64,000 nucleotides of DNA from Candidatus Kirkpatrickella diaphorinae (GTDB lineage Bacteria; Pseudomonadota; Alphaproteobacteria; Acetobacterales; Acetobacteraceae). A model generated the notes under the pieces. It ran no database searches and had not been told where the DNA came from. It was given only the letters and a program-made list of their open reading frames with translations. How positions within the stretch are numbered: position 1 is the first letter of the stretch; each line of letters begins with the position of its first letter. Of the stretch, positions 54,013 to 64,000 are shown piece after piece. The stretch is taken from NCBI RefSeq assembly GCF_025736875.1, contig NZ_CP107052.1, positions 1,228,001 to 1,292,000 on the forward strand. The letters run 5' to 3'. Both the position numbers and the translations under genes were made by a program.

Positions 54013-55356
54013 ATGGATGTCGACCTCCTGATTAAAAAACTTGGCGGGGCAGATCAATTGGCTGAGCTGACAAATGTCGGGCCGGAGGCTGTGCGCAAAT
54101 GGCGTCAATCCCGCGCCATTCCGGCCAAGCATTGGCCTGCGCTTTTACAACTTCCCGGCATTTCCATGGAAGACCTCACTGATACCGGGCCCGCAGCGTC
54201 CTGCGATGATACAGGCCGCCCCCATGGCGCGACGGCTGTGCTTCTCCTCGCCGATGGCACGATCCTGTGGGGTCGGGGCTTCGGTGCCCATACGACGCAG
54301 GCAGCCATCGGGGAAATCTGCTTCTGCACCGGCATGTCCGGCTATCAGGAGACTTTGACGGACCCATCCTATGCAGGCCAACTCGTCACCTTTACCTTTC
54401 CGCATATTGGTAATGTCGGGACAAATGCGGAGGATGATGAGGCACGGCGCGTTGCCGCGCGCGGAGTCATCGTCAAACAGGACATTACCAGCCCGGCCAA
54501 TTGGCGCGCAACCGCCCCCCTTGCTGAATGGATGCAGGCCCAGGGTCTGACCGGGCTATCCGGGGTTGATACGCGCTTCATCACGCATCTTCTGCGTGAA
54601 AAAGGCCCCCAATCCGCCGGTATCTTCTACCCGCAGGACGGTGTGTTCCCCATAGAGACTCTCCTGGCGGAAGTGCGTTCCTGGCCGGGGCTTGAGGGGA
54701 TGGATCTCGCCAAAGCGGTGACCTGCGCGCAGGCCCATAAATGGACGGAACCCGTCTGGGGCGGGACGCCGCCTTCCGGCCCGCTCAAAAGGGTCGTTGC
54801 GATTGATTACGGTGCCAAGCTGAATATTCTGCGCTGCCTCGTCTCGGCAGGCTGTGAGGTCACGGTTGTGCCCGCGACCAGCTCAGCTGAAGAGATCATG
54901 ATGTATAATCCGGAGGGTATTTTTCTCTCCAATGGTCCGGGGGACCCGGCTGCAACGGGGACGTACGCCGTGCCCGTCATCAAGGCGCTCCTGAAATCAG
55001 CCGTGCCGATCTTCGGGATCTGCCTGGGGCATCAGCTTCTGGCCCAGGCCCTCGGTGCGCGGACTTATAAGCTGGAGCAGGGCCATCGCGGCGCCAACCA
55101 GCCTGTCAAGGAGCTGGCAACAGGCAAAGTCGAAATCACGAGCCAGAATCACGGTTTCGCGGTTGATGAGCAGAGCCTGCCGGAAGATGTCATCGTGACG
55201 CATACGAGCCTCTTTGACGGCTCGAATGAGGGGATTGAAAGCCGGACCTACCCTGCTTTCTCCGTCCAATATCACCCTGAGGCCAGCCCCGGCCCGTCCG
55301 ATAGTTTTTACCTCTTTGAACGCTTTGTTGCGCTGATGAATAAAAAGGCCGCCTGA
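54013..55356 (+). CDS. carA: carbamoyl-phosphate synthase small subunit with N-terminal helix-turn-helix domain
   Basis: 447 residues, about 60 longer than a typical CarA. Residues 1 to about 55 form a Cro/YdaS-like helix-turn-helix: [25 protein letters not shown] and [13 protein letters not shown]. The CarA proper starts near 73 ([17 protein letters not shown]) and has [19 protein letters not shown] and a class I glutamine amidotransferase domain with nucleophile C337 ([10 protein letters not shown]), H421 and E423 ([11 protein letters not shown]). It supplies ammonia from glutamine to CarB for arginine and pyrimidine synthesis. ATG 54013 has AGGGAA 7 nt upstream, and the frame has no stop between the domains. 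I recall a small domain called carph-isopro in public annotations that may be the same; not verified. Confidence 0.95.
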   Translation: MDVDLLIKKLGGADQLAELTNVGPEAVRKWRQSRAIPAKHWPALLQLPGISMEDLTDTGPAASCDDTGRPHGATAVLLLADGTILWGRGFGAHTTQAAIGEICFCTGMSGYQETLTDPSYAGQLVTFTFPHIGNVGTNAEDDEARRVAARGVIVKQDITSPANWRATAPLAEWMQAQGLTGLSGVDTRFITHLLREKGPQSAGIFYPQDGVFPIETLLAEVRSWPGLEGMDLAKAVTCAQAHKWTEPVWGGTPPSGPLKRVVAIDYGAKLNILRCLVSAGCEVTVVPATSSAEEIMMYNPEGIFLSNGPGDPAATGTYAVPVIKALLKSAVPIFGICLGHQLLAQALGARTYKLEQGHRGANQPVKELATGKVEITSQNHGFAVDEQSLPEDVIVTHTSLFDGSNEGIESRTYPAFSVQYHPEASPGPSDSFYLFERFVALMNKKAA

Positions 55357-55358
55357 AT

Positions 55359-58300
55359 ATGCCGAAAAGAACCGATATCGCGTCCATCCTCATCATCGGT
55401 GCCGGCCCTATCGTGATCGGGCAGGCCTGTGAGTTCGATTATTCCGGCACGCAGGCCTGCAAGGCGCTGCGTGAGGAGGGTTATCGCGTCATTCTGATCA
55501 ACTCCAACCCGGCGACGATCATGACCGATCCGGGCCTCGCCGACGCGACCTATGTGGAGCCGATCACGCCGGAATTTGTCGAGCGCATCATCCTGAAGGA
55601 AAAACCCGACGCGCTTCTGCCAACCATGGGTGGGCAAACGGCGCTGAATGTCGCCATGGCCCTCGACCGGTCGGGTTTTCTGAAGAAACACGGCGTCGCT
55701 TTGATCGGCGCGGATGCGGATGTCATTGACCGCGCGGAAGACCGCCAGAAGTTCCGTGAGGCCATGAATGAAATCGGCGTGGAAAGCCCGCGCAGCGCCA
55801 TCGCGCACACGCTGGAGGAAGCACGCACGGCGCTGGATATTGTCGGCCTGCCCGCCATCATCCGCCCCTCTTTCACTATGGGCGGCGCAGGCGGCGGGAT
55901 TGCCTATAATCGTGAGGAATTTGACCATATCGTGACGGGCGGGCTGGATGCCTCCCCCACGACGGAAGTCCTGATTGAAGAATCTGTCCTTGGCTGGAAG
56001 GAATTTGAGATGGAGGTGGTCCGCGATAAAGCGGATAACTGCATCATCGTCTGTTCCATTGAGAATATCGACCCGATGGGCGTCCATACAGGTGACTCCA
56101 TCACTGTCGCCCCCGCTTTGACGCTGACGGATAAGGAATTCCAGCGTATGCGGGATGCCTCAATCGCCTGTCTGCGCAAGATCGGCGTGGAAACGGGCGG
56201 GTCCAACGTGCAATTCGGCGTCAACCCGGTGGATGGACGCATGGTTGTCATTGAGATGAATCCACGCGTCTCGCGCTCCTCCGCTCTTGCCTCTAAAGCG
56301 ACAGGTTTCCCGATTGCGAAAATCGCCGCCAAGCTCGCGATCGGTTATACGCTTGATGAATTGCGCAATGACATTACCGGCACGACCCCGGCGAGTTTTG
56401 AGCCGACGATTGATTACGTAGTTGTTAAAATCCCGCGTTTCACTTTTGAGAAATTTCCCGGCGCCCCGGCTCTGCTTTCCACCTCCATGAAGTCGGTGGG
56501 GGAGGCCATGTCGGTTGGGCGCTGCTTTACCGAGGCTCTGCAGAAAGGTCTGCGGTCGATGGAAACCGGGCTGACCGGTCTTGACCCGATTGAGCCGCCC
56601 GGTGATGGCTCCCACGATGCCTACCGCGCGGCCCTTTCCGAGCCGCGTCCGGAACGCATCCTTATGGCCGCGCAGGCTTTGCGTGCGGGCCTGTCCATCA
56701 GCGACATCCATCATGCCTGCCGGTTTGAGCCGTGGTTTCTGGAGCAATTGCAGACCATTATCGAGGCCGAGCAGCATATTCGTGAGAATGGCCTGCCCCG
56801 TTCCCCCCTTGCCCTGCGTCAAATCAAAGCGATGGGTTTTTCGGATCGGCAGCTTGCGCAGCTCAGCGATATGACGCCCCAGGCCATTGCCGATCTTCGG
56901 GCGCGGCTGGGTGTGCAACCCGCTTATCGCCGTATCGACACATGCGCGGGGGAGTTCGCCTCCTCCACCCCCTATCTTTACAGCAGTTATGAGGGCGGGT
57001 TCGGCACGCCAATCTGTGAAAGCGCGCCGACCGAAAGCCGGAAAATCGTCATATTGGGCGGCGGGCCAAACCGGATCGGCCAAGGCATTGAATTTGATTA
57101 TTGCTGTGTCCATGCGGCCTATGCTTTGCGTGAGGCCGGGTTCGAGACCATCATGGTCAATTGTAACCCGGAGACGGTTTCCACCGATTATGACACGTCA
57201 GATCGCCTTTATTTTGAGCCCCTGACCGATGAGGACGTCATCGCCCTGATCCGCCGTGAGCAGGAAAAGGGCGAGGTTCTGGGCTGTATCGTGCAGTATG
57301 GTGGTCAGACTCCGCTTAAACTCTCCGCCGCGTTGGAGAAAGCGGGCATTCCCCTCCTCGGCACCCCGGCCGATGCTATTGACCGCGCGGAAGATCGTGA
57401 GCGCTTTCAGGCGCTTCTGCGCAAACTGGGCCTGCGCCAGCCGGAGAACGGCATTGCCCGCAACCCGGGCGAGGCTGAAGCTATTGCTGAGAAGGTCGGT
57501 TATCCCGTTGTTGTGCGGCCCTCCTATGTTTTGGGCGGGCGCGCCATGGAAATCGTGCATGATCCGAATGGCCTGCAACGTTACCTCCTCAGCACCTTGA
57601 TGCTTGCGGGCCGTGAAGTTTCGTCCGGGCCCATCCTGCTGGATCATTACCTCAATGACGCGATTGAGGCGGATGTGGACTGCATCTCGGACGGTCATGA
57701 CGTCTATGTTGCTGGGGTGATGGAACATATTGAGGAAGCAGGGATCCACTCAGGTGACTCAGCCTGTTCAATCCCCCCTTATACCCTGCCCCCCTCCATC
57801 GTGACGGAATTGCGCAGCCAGACGGAAGCCATGGCCCGTGAGCTGGGCATCGTCGGTCTGATGAATGTGCAATATGCCATCAAGGATAATGAGGTCTTTG
57901 TTCTGGAGGTGAATCCCCGCGCCTCCCGGACGGCCCCCTTTGTCGCTAAAGCGACAGGTGTGCCGATTGCGAAAATCGGTGCGCTGGTCATGGCAGGCCG
58001 AAAGCTTTCCGAATTTAAGCTGGATGGTGACGCCATCGCACCGCATGTGGCGGTTAAAGAGGCTGTGTTCCCCTTCCATCGTTTTGCCGATACGGACACG
58101 ATCCTCGGGCCGGAAATGCGCTCAACCGGTGAAGTTATCGGGCTGGATAGCAGCTTCGAACGCGCCTTCGCCAAAGCCCAGCTTGCGGCGGGGGTTGTCC
58201 TCCCGCAGGAGGGCACCGTGTTTCTTTCCGTCCGGGATGGTCACAAGCCTCAAATTCAGGCTTTGGGCCGCAAATTGATCGATATGGGGTTCCAGATCAT

Positions 58301-58613
58301 GGCGACGCGCGGCACAGCGGATCGGCTTGAGGAGTCCGGTATCTCCGTCAGGCGCGTTAATAAGGTGCTGGAGGGCCGCCCCCATTGCGTCGACGCGATT
58401 CGCTCCGGTGAGGTCCAGATGGTGATCAACACGGTGACCGGTGCGCAGGCTGTGCGGGATAGCTTTGATATTCGCCGCTCTTCCCTGCTGGGCGGCGTGC
58501 CGCATTTTACCACGCTCGCCGGGGCGCGCGCCGCGATTTACGCCATCTCCGCCATGCGCGATGGCGCGCTGGAGGTGTCGCCTCTGCAATCTTATTTCAG
58601 GCGGTCATTTTGA
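55359..58613 (+). CDS. carB: carbamoyl-phosphate synthase large subunit
   Basis: 1084 residues starting 2 bp after carA. Two homologous ATP-grasp halves: the first (about 1-400) has [21 protein letters not shown] and [22 protein letters not shown]; the second (about 555-935) has [22 protein letters not shown] and [22 protein letters not shown]. An oligomerisation domain lies between them, and a C-terminal MGS-like allosteric domain (about 945-1080) contains [16 protein letters not shown]. It forms carbamoyl phosphate from bicarbonate, ammonia and two ATP. The family layout is complete and nothing is missing. Confidence 0.97.
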   Translation: MPKRTDIASILIIGAGPIVIGQACEFDYSGTQACKALREEGYRVILINSNPATIMTDPGLADATYVEPITPEFVERIILKEKPDALLPTMGGQTALNVAMALDRSGFLKKHGVALIGADADVIDRAEDRQKFREAMNEIGVESPRSAIAHTLEEARTALDIVGLPAIIRPSFTMGGAGGGIAYNREEFDHIVTGGLDASPTTEVLIEESVLGWKEFEMEVVRDKADNCIIVCSIENIDPMGVHTGDSITVAPALTLTDKEFQRMRDASIACLRKIGVETGGSNVQFGVNPVDGRMVVIEMNPRVSRSSALASKATGFPIAKIAAKLAIGYTLDELRNDITGTTPASFEPTIDYVVVKIPRFTFEKFPGAPALLSTSMKSVGEAMSVGRCFTEALQKGLRSMETGLTGLDPIEPPGDGSHDAYRAALSEPRPERILMAAQALRAGLSISDIHHACRFEPWFLEQLQTIIEAEQHIRENGLPRSPLALRQIKAMGFSDRQLAQLSDMTPQAIADLRARLGVQPAYRRIDTCAGEFASSTPYLYSSYEGGFGTPICESAPTESRKIVILGGGPNRIGQGIEFDYCCVHAAYALREAGFETIMVNCNPETVSTDYDTSDRLYFEPLTDEDVIALIRREQEKGEVLGCIVQYGGQTPLKLSAALEKAGIPLLGTPADAIDRAEDRERFQALLRKLGLRQPENGIARNPGEAEAIAEKVGYPVVVRPSYVLGGRAMEIVHDPNGLQRYLLSTLMLAGREVSSGPILLDHYLNDAIEADVDCISDGHDVYVAGVMEHIEEAGIHSGDSACSIPPYTLPPSIVTELRSQTEAMARELGIVGLMNVQYAIKDNEVFVLEVNPRASRTAPFVAKATGVPIAKIGALVMAGRKLSEFKLDGDAIAPHVAVKEAVFPFHRFADTDTILGPEMRSTGEVIGLDSSFERAFAKAQLAAGVVLPQEGTVFLSVRDGHKPQIQALGRKLIDMGFQIMATRGTADRLEESGISVRRVNKVLEGRPHCVDAIRSGEVQMVINTVTGAQAVRDSFDIRRSSLLGGVPHFTTLAGARAAIYAISAMRDGALEVSPLQSYFRRSF

Positions 58614-58804
58614 ATGAAATCTGGTGGGATGTCGCCGTTCAGGGCTGGGTCTGCAAGGCCCGGCCCGCTTCATCCGGCCATCCCCGCCCGTCCCCTATCT
58701 CTGGCGGCATGATTGCAGAGGTGATAAAAGGGGTTTAAACTTTGCGTTTTTAGACGAGGCGCACGCACGGCATCTTGTGCGCAGGAAAGACTTGGGGAAA
58801 CAAC

Positions 58805-59278
58805 GTGCAGAAAATTCCGATGACGGCCGGCGGGCTGACACGTCTTGAAGATGAGCTTCGCCGCCTTAAAAGTGAAGATCGACCCGCCGTCATCCGTGCG
58901 ATTGCTGAAGCACGCTCGCATGGTGACCTTTCCGAAAACGCGGAATATCACGCTGCACGGGAACGTCAATCTTTCATCGAAGGCCGTATCCTGGAACTTG
59001 AGGACCTCATTTCCTCCGCGGAGGTTATTGACCCGGCCTCCCTCTCCGGCGACACCGTGAAATTCGGTGCGCATGTCCAGCTTGTCGATGAAGAGACCGA
59101 AAAAGAAAGCCTCTATCAGATCGTCGGCGCGCATGAGGCGGATATCAAGCAGGCGCGCATTTCAATTTCCTCTCCGCTTGCCAAGGCTCTGATTGGCAAA
59201 TCCGTCGGTGACAGCGTCAGCGTCCCCGCACCGGGTGGTGACCGCACTTATGAGGTTCTTTCCGTCACCTATAAATAA
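58805..59278 (+). CDS. greA: transcription elongation factor GreA
   Basis: 157 residues from GTG 58805, with GGGGAA about 6 nt upstream; this gives the standard [18 protein letters not shown] start. An N-terminal coiled coil (about 8-75) carries the acidic tip and the signature [20 protein letters not shown]; the C-terminal FKBP-like domain ends with [21 protein letters not shown]. It rescues backtracked RNA polymerase by stimulating transcript cleavage. The 191-bp carB-greA gap contains no convincing gene and probably a promoter. Confidence 0.96.
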   Translation: MQKIPMTAGGLTRLEDELRRLKSEDRPAVIRAIAEARSHGDLSENAEYHAARERQSFIEGRILELEDLISSAEVIDPASLSGDTVKFGAHVQLVDEETEKESLYQIVGAHEADIKQARISISSPLAKALIGKSVGDSVSVPAPGGDRTYEVLSVTYK

Positions 59279-59310
59279 GACGATCCGCTTGCCGGACCTG
59301 AGAAAGTTAC

Positions 59311-60510
59311 ATGACGAATCTGACGTTTGATGACGTTCGCGCGGCCCATGAGCGCATCCAGCGTCGTATTCTGCGCTCGCCGACTGTACCCTGTGAGGCA
59401 CTTTCAAAGCGGCTCGGCACGGAAATCTGGCTGAAGCTTGAAAATCTGCAGGCCATCTCATCTTTCAAGGAGCGCGGCGCCGCCAATAAACTGGCGCTTC
59501 TGACGGAAGATGAGCGTGCGCGGGGGGTTATTGCCGTTTCAGCGGGCAATCATGCTCAGGGTGTTGCCCGCCATGCGCATCTTCTCGGCATTGACGCCAC
59601 CATTGTCATGCCCCGTCACACACCCTCGGCAAAAATTGAGCGCACCCGGAAATGGGGAGCGCAGATCGTCGCGGAAGGTGAGGATTTCGCTGAAGCCTCC
59701 CTGATTGCCGAAAAGATCCTTGAGCGGGAAGGACGTGTGCTCGTCCATCCCTTTAATGACCTCGCTGTCATGGCAGGTCAGGGGACTTTTGCCATTGAAT
59801 TGCTGGAGGACGCCCCGCCCCTCGATTACATTGTCCTGCCGATTGGCGGAGGCGGGCTGCTGAGTGGTTCCGCCATTGTCGCGCAATCTCTGAGTCCGCA
59901 GACGCGTATCATCGGCGTGCAGGTGGAGAGCTATGCTTCTCTCGCCCGCTTCCCCGCGGAAAGTCCTGCGCTTGGCGGCTCAACGATTGCTGAAGGCATG
60001 GCCGTCCTGAAGCTCGGTGCGCGATGTCTGGAAACGGTGCAGCCCCTTCTTGACCGTGTGCTGATCGTTTCGGAACTGGAGGTTGAAGCCGCCGTGGCGA
60101 CTCTTGCCGAGCAGGCGCGTGTTGTTTCGGAGGGGGCGGGCGCCGCCGCACTGGCGGCCGTCGTGAAATATGCGGAAATCTTTGAGGGGAAACGCGTCGG
60201 GCTGCCGGTGACGGGCGGCAATATCAGCACGCGTGTTTTTGCCAATGCGCTCCTTCGGGCTTTACGCCGCGATGGACGGATTCTTTTCCTCAGTATGCAG
60301 ATCCCTGACCGTCCCGGCCTGCTGGCCGATATCGCACGTCGCATCAGCGAAGCGGGCGGCAATATCATTGAGGTCTCCCATCAGCGGCTCTTTGCGGAGC
60401 CCTCCGTCCAGTCGGCTGAATTGGAGGTGATGATTGAGGCGCGAGATGGTGCCCATGCCGAGATCATTCAGCATTCCCTGTCGCAGGAATATAAGCTCAT
60501 GCGTCGTTAG
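59311..60510 (+). CDS. ilvA: threonine ammonia-lyase (threonine dehydratase), short form with ACT domain
   Basis: 399 residues. The fold-type II PLP domain has the cofactor lysine K53 in ISSFKERGAANKL and the phosphate-binding loop PIGGGGLLSG; SAGNHAQGVA is also typical. A single C-terminal ACT domain (about 325-399, IPDRPGLLADIARRISEAGGN) suggests allosteric control. It converts threonine to 2-oxobutanoate for isoleucine synthesis or threonine breakdown; the length fits the TdcB-like/YkV group more than the two-ACT biosynthetic IlvA. It follows greA by 32 bp. Confidence 0.92.
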   Translation: MTNLTFDDVRAAHERIQRRILRSPTVPCEALSKRLGTEIWLKLENLQAISSFKERGAANKLALLTEDERARGVIAVSAGNHAQGVARHAHLLGIDATIVMPRHTPSAKIERTRKWGAQIVAEGEDFAEASLIAEKILEREGRVLVHPFNDLAVMAGQGTFAIELLEDAPPLDYIVLPIGGGGLLSGSAIVAQSLSPQTRIIGVQVESYASLARFPAESPALGGSTIAEGMAVLKLGARCLETVQPLLDRVLIVSELEVEAAVATLAEQARVVSEGAGAAALAAVVKYAEIFEGKRVGLPVTGGNISTRVFANALLRALRRDGRILFLSMQIPDRPGLLADIARRISEAGGNIIEVSHQRLFAEPSVQSAELEVMIEARDGAHAEIIQHSLSQEYKLMRR

Positions 60511-60547
60511 ACAGAGAGGCGCCACGCGCGGCGAGAGGCCCCGTGAC

Positions 60548-60590
60548 GTGGCGTCAACCTGCAAGCCTTTCCGCTGCTTCGTGACGCCAC
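60548..60590. terminator. inverted repeat between convergent ilvA and glycosyltransferase genes
   Basis: A perfect 9-bp repeat, GTGGCGTCA (60548-60556) and TGACGCCAC (60582-60590), with a 25-nt loop, in the 89-bp gap between two converging genes. It could end transcription from both sides, although no T-run follows. Confidence 0.4.
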
Positions 60591-60599
60591 TGAAGGGTC

Positions 60600-61646
60600 T
60601 CAGGCGAGCAAACCCTCCGACTGAAGCTTCTCAATCACTGAGCGAATGCGATTGCCATAAGTATGCTCAGCCAGGGTGCGCTCCTGCGCGAGGCGTGAGG
60701 CGCGATACCGGGCCGCATCATCTTTGATATACTTCTCAACGACGCGTTCAAAATCGACCAGATTTGAGAAAGGCGGAATTTCCTCCGTCGTGAAATAGCG
60801 GCGCATTTCATAAGTGTCCTCATGAAACACCTGAAACGCACCGGCAGCCGCGGCTTCGAAAGTGCGGGGGCCCGGTGTTGAGGGCGTGATGACGTAGCGA
60901 TTATTCTCGAAATGCAGAGAGCGCCCGAGATTGAGAACCATTTTGGAGCGCCGATAAAGCTCAATCAACTGGTCTTTCTCAATGCGCGCATCCGAGAAAC
61001 CTGTGCCGAATTCGCCCCAGCCCGGCCCGATGATCTTGATATTTAGCTGAGAGAGGACCGGCATGAGGGACGCCACAACATCTTTACGGCTCGTAAAAGC
61101 GACACCGCAGAAAAGCACGTCAATCGGGCGATCACCCTCTGCCGTCAACGGGACATAATGCAATTTACGGCTGGCCGCGAGCGGCAGGTGATAAACCCGC
61201 TCACGCTGATAAAAATTATGGCCCCAATGGTCGCAGGAGAATACGACGTCAAAGTCATTTGAGATCCGATAATGCGCATCCTGCTCATAGGGATCCTCTG
61301 TTGCCCAGAAAACGGTCACCGCCCCGATTTTACGGGCTTCACGACAGACCTCACCGAAATAGGTGCTCTCCGGCAGGTAAGACCCGATGGCAAAAACGAT
61401 TGTCGGTTTCAGATATTGGATAGAGGCCGCGGCGCCGCTAATATGCACGGAAGCCACATTTTCCTCACCCAGACATTCAGCCCAGCCATCCATGACAGAT
61501 TCACGGACCTGTGCATTGGCCTGGGATTCAAAGCGCCCGCCGCTACAGACCAGTACACGGTGCTGCACGGCAACGCCCTCATTGAGGCTTCTCTCCACTT
61601 CCTTGCTCTTTCGCGCTTTGGGCTTCGCGTTCGTCTTTACAGCCAT
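60600..61646 (-). CDS. glycosyltransferase, CgeB-like (group 1 fold)
   Basis: 348 residues from ATG 61646, with AGGCAGG about 5 nt upstream; an adjacent TTG at 61649 is possible. A basic start (KTNAKPKARKSKE) precedes a GT-B fold resembling the CgeB/Glyco_trans_1_2 family: FAIGSYLPEST, FWATEDPYEQD, FSCDHWGHNFY in the N-terminal half, and DVLFCGVAFTSRKD, KMVLNLGRSLH and STPGPRTFEAAAAGAFQV in the C-terminal nucleotide-sugar half. It probably decorates a surface glycan or protein; the substrate is unknown. It follows the larger glycosyltransferase gene by 24 bp in the same direction. Confidence 0.83.
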   Translation of the reverse strand: MAVKTNAKPKARKSKEVERSLNEGVAVQHRVLVCSGGRFESQANAQVRESVMDGWAECLGEENVASVHISGAAASIQYLKPTIVFAIGSYLPESTYFGEVCREARKIGAVTVFWATEDPYEQDAHYRISNDFDVVFSCDHWGHNFYQRERVYHLPLAASRKLHYVPLTAEGDRPIDVLFCGVAFTSRKDVVASLMPVLSQLNIKIIGPGWGEFGTGFSDARIEKDQLIELYRRSKMVLNLGRSLHFENNRYVITPSTPGPRTFEAAAAGAFQVFHEDTYEMRRYFTTEEIPPFSNLVDFERVVEKYIKDDAARYRASRLAQERTLAEHTYGNRIRSVIEKLQSEGLLA

Positions 61647-61670
61647 CAACCTGCCTAACCTCTATCAAAG

Positions 61671-64000
61671 CTATATTTGAGAAATCGCAAGGCTTCGCGT
61701 CAGAATTTCTTCCACACGCGCCTTGAAATCATTCGGGTCGCAATCATTCGTTACGGCAGCGAGCGCCTCCAGACGCACGCGATGCCAGATTTCCGCGTCA
61801 TAATAAAGTGAAACCATCTGCCGGGCGAAGGCGCGCGGGTCACCCGCCATTGCGCTGAGGAGCGCGACATCGTTCTTCCAGCCGACCTGCCGCGCCAGAA
61901 GGTCCGTCGCGACAATCGGAATGCCGAATGACGCCGCCTCATGCACTTTGTAGGGGAGACCCCCGGCATATCGCGTCGGCGCCACGAAAACGCGATGACT
62001 GTCATAAAGCGCCTTCAGATCCCGGACAGGGCCGACACAGCGCACATAGGGTAATTCCCGCCATGCTTTGATATCGAGATCCGGGTCCATATATCCTGCA
62101 ATTGTCAGGAGGGGCGGGTCATCAATCATGGCATGAAGATGGGGAAACACCTCTTCAATAAGCCATTTCAGACTGTCGAAATTCGGTGTGTCTTCCGCGT
62201 AAAGCGCTCCGACAAAGAGAAAATGATGTCGCTCCTGGAAGGGACGTTGAGTCGGGTCCGGTTCCAGCGCATGTCCCAGGATTGACACATGCTCATACCC
62301 CGCGTCCCGCACCATTTTGGCCTCATCGGCCGAGACCGCGACAATCTGCTGGCAGAAATGGGAGCTCGCCAATTCATCGCCGATCAATTCCGCCATGGAT
62401 CCCTTGATTTTAGGGGCACCGAGAATGCGTGCTTTCTCAAAACGGCGCGGCGTGTCGATCACCTCCGTATCGAGAATGACGCGCTTCATCGGAAGGTAAC
62501 GACCATGCTCCGTCACGATCGGCAGCAGACGTGAGAGATTATGTGTCCTGCAGATCCAGAGAATATCGTAATAACCGGCACGCTCTTCAATGAAGGAGGT
62601 AAAGCGGTCGAGATGCCAATCCGTCAATAACTCCACATCATCGGGAAAATCATGGACGAGATCCGCCGGGTCATTCGCCTTGTCCATCATGGGGAATACG
62701 CTGACCTGATACCCCAGGGCACTCATCGCCCGGACGACTTCATTGGAGCGCACATAGCCGGAACCCAGCCGCCGCACGGGCAGGCGGTCCTCAATGACGA
62801 GGACGGTCTCCCGCCCCCTTTTCTGCTCACGCCCCAAGACCGCATTGCGGACATGTGGCGGCGGTTTGGCGAGTAAAAGCTGCCGGTGACGATTGAAGAA
62901 AACGCGATGGTTGATCTGGATCCAGTCATGGGAGTCGGTCAGGCCGAAGCTTCCACTCTCCATATGTTCAACCGCGACGGACGGATCATAGACGATCCTT
63001 TTACCGGATTTGAGCATACGAAGGCAGAAATCCGTGTCCTCAAAGTAGGCTGGCGCGAATTTCGGATCAAAACCGCCTAGCTGTCGTGCATCTTCAGTAC
63101 GCACCATCAAAAATGCGGCGGAACAATAATCAACATCGCGAACAAAATTGGCCTCGCCAATGTTCGGATCATCCTGACGGCGATAACCGTAACTCGCCCC
63201 ATCGCGCCAGATGATCGACCCGGCCTCCTGAAGGCGCATATGTGACCGGATGATCTTCGCGCCGACAGCACCAATATCCTCGGAGGATTGCAGGCGATGA
63301 AGCGCATTGGCGACAGCGTTGGGGAAAAGCTTGATATCGTTGTTGAGATACAGGCAGAACGCGGACCGGACACGCGGCAGAGCCTCATTGGCCCCGAGGA
63401 GGAAACCGATATTATAGGGGAACCGCATGACGTGCAGACCGTCAACATGGTTCTCAATCTGCCCGGACAGATCGCTTGACCCGGAATCGACGATAATGAC
63501 CTCAATCGGGCCGTCATAATTTGCGCGTAACGATGCCAAAGCCTGCATCGTCAACGCAAATTGATTGCGCATGACAAGAATGACCGAGATATCAGGCTCA
63601 CCATGGCAGGTGAAATCAAGGCGCCCTCTTAAGGCAATATCAGCGCATTGCTCGGCCTCCTCAAGGAAAAGCATGCGCGTCTCACGCTCATCAAGCTCAA
63701 CTGCACCATGCGTCTCCCCCACCGGGGCGAATTGCGCGCGCATCCATTGCCGGAACGGGTGATCCGCCTCCCGATCCGCCATCGGGCCGAGTTGCCGGAA
63801 GCGCACTATCCAGGGGCCGAGATCAGTTTCCGTATCGGGTCGACGCCCCTCATAGGCGCCATGACGCAGAAAATGCTCATAAGCGTTGCGGAATATACCG
63901 CCACGGAGAGCAGGCACGACATCCGGGTAAGCCTCCCGATAGGCTGATTCACTGAATTGCGGCAGGGGATCAAAACGCTCGGGCGTATCATTTGTCAGAT
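61671..64000 (-). CDS. multidomain glycosyltransferase (GT2 plus GT4), N-terminus beyond window
   Basis: Open from the stop at 61671 to the right edge with no stop, so the gene is truncated by the window; the GTG at 63917 lies inside a continuing frame. The segment near the edge (FSESAYREAYPDV, then NAYEHFLRHGAYEGRRP) is a repeat seen at the front of rhamnan-type glycosyltransferases. A GT2 domain follows (ISVILVMRNQFALTMQAL, VIIVDSGSSD, LYLNNDIK and DYCSAAFLMVRTED), and then a GT4 GT-B domain (FLFVGALYAEDTPNFDSLKWL, GGLPYKVHEAASFGIPIVAT). Such fusions add successive sugars to a surface polysaccharide or a glycoprotein. It is probably co-transcribed with the CgeB-like gene. Confidence 0.85.
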   Translation of the reverse strand, partial: LTNDTPERFDPLPQFSESAYREAYPDVVPALRGGIFRNAYEHFLRHGAYEGRRPDTETDLGPWIVRFRQLGPMADREADHPFRQWMRAQFAPVGETHGAVELDERETRMLFLEEAEQCADIALRGRLDFTCHGEPDISVILVMRNQFALTMQALASLRANYDGPIEVIIVDSGSSDLSGQIENHVDGLHVMRFPYNIGFLLGANEALPRVRSAFCLYLNNDIKLFPNAVANALHRLQSSEDIGAVGAKIIRSHMRLQEAGSIIWRDGASYGYRRQDDPNIGEANFVRDVDYCSAAFLMVRTEDARQLGGFDPKFAPAYFEDTDFCLRMLKSGKRIVYDPSVAVEHMESGSFGLTDSHDWIQINHRVFFNRHRQLLLAKPPPHVRNAVLGREQKRGRETVLVIEDRLPVRRLGSGYVRSNEVVRAMSALGYQVSVFPMMDKANDPADLVHDFPDDVELLTDWHLDRFTSFIEERAGYYDILWICRTHNLSRLLPIVTEHGRYLPMKRVILDTEVIDTPRRFEKARILGAPKIKGSMAELIGDELASSHFCQQIVAVSADEAKMVRDAGYEHVSILGHALEPDPTQRPFQERHHFLFVGALYAEDTPNFDSLKWLIEEVFPHLHAMIDDPPLLTIAGYMDPDLDIKAWRELPYVRCVGPVRDLKALYDSHRVFVAPTRYAGGLPYKVHEAASFGIPIVATDLLARQVGWKNDVALLSAMAGDPRAFARQMVSLYYDAEIWHRVRLEALAAVTNDCDPNDFKARVEEILTRSLAISQI

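Noticed and set aside
58614-58712. 32-codon frame starting right after the carB stop
   Set aside because: A short Pro/Ala/Arg-rich product of random character; no conserved feature, so treated as intergenic.
1-64000. CRISPR arrays, rRNA or tRNA genes and intact insertion sequences
   Set aside because: No regularly spaced direct repeats, no conserved rRNA sequence and no cloverleaf were seen while reading; a tool-based scan was not possible.

Overview
The window reads as chromosomal DNA of an alphaproteobacterium, most likely an acetic acid bacterium (Acetobacteraceae). The grounds are a fused ispDF gene, an ATP12-type F1 assembly factor, the alphaproteobacterial lptF-lptG-lptD-surA-ksgA order, a dnaG-rpoD pair, GC content that looks like high fifties, and a giant protein ending in a Hint domain of the kind common in this family. 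The genus cannot be fixed from the sequence alone. No tRNA, rRNA, CRISPR array, intact insertion sequence or prophage was seen. Both window edges cut a gene: metZ on the left and a glycosyltransferase on the right.

Layout. 0-4.3 kb (+): metZ end, apaG, a sugar/H+ symporter with its terminator, and ispDF. 4.3-13.7 kb (-): a tightly packed run transcribed as bcp, large AsmA/YhdP-like protein, rarA, RluA-family pseudouridine synthase, AsmA, ATP12, with three 4-bp stop/start overlaps. 13.9-19.2 kb: small secreted proteins, aat, EcsC, an aldehyde dehydrogenase and an EVE-domain protein. 19.3-25.0 kb (+): cytochrome c maturation genes ccmC-D-E-F-G-H-I, including a 49-50 codon ccmD, followed by a zinc-ribbon membrane protein; ccmA and ccmB are absent. 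25.2-30.9 kb: a GT61-like glycosyltransferase (-), then a TonB-dependent receptor and a periplasmic glycerophosphodiester phosphodiesterase (+). 31-38 kb (+): the LPS export/outer membrane biogenesis cluster lptF-lptG-lptD-surA with rsmA. 38-41 kb (-): cfa, then rpsF-rpsR-rplI with its terminator. 41.2-48.3 kb (-): a 2390-aa protein made of two about 950-aa tandem repeats plus a C-terminal Hint module. 49.2-53.8 kb (-): rpoD, dnaG and yqeY. 54-60.5 kb (+): carA-carB, greA and ilvA. 60.6-64 kb (-): two glycosyltransferase genes.

The genes largely serve the envelope (LPS transport, AsmA-like proteins, TonB receptor, glycosyltransferases, CFA synthase), respiration (ccm, ATP12) and core information processing (rpoD, dnaG, rarA, rsmA, ribosomal proteins, greA).

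The most unusual feature is carA. Its product begins with a roughly 55-residue Cro/YdaS-like helix-turn-helix domain fused in frame to an otherwise normal carbamoyl-phosphate synthase small subunit. The carA/yqeY divergent promoter region holds two matching inverted repeats, GGGAA-N5-TTCCC, 40 bp apart, one of them overlapping a plausible carA -35 element. This suggests, as inference only, that the enzyme subunit regulates its own gene. The second is the giant duplicated Hint protein, which shows no N-terminal signal peptide.
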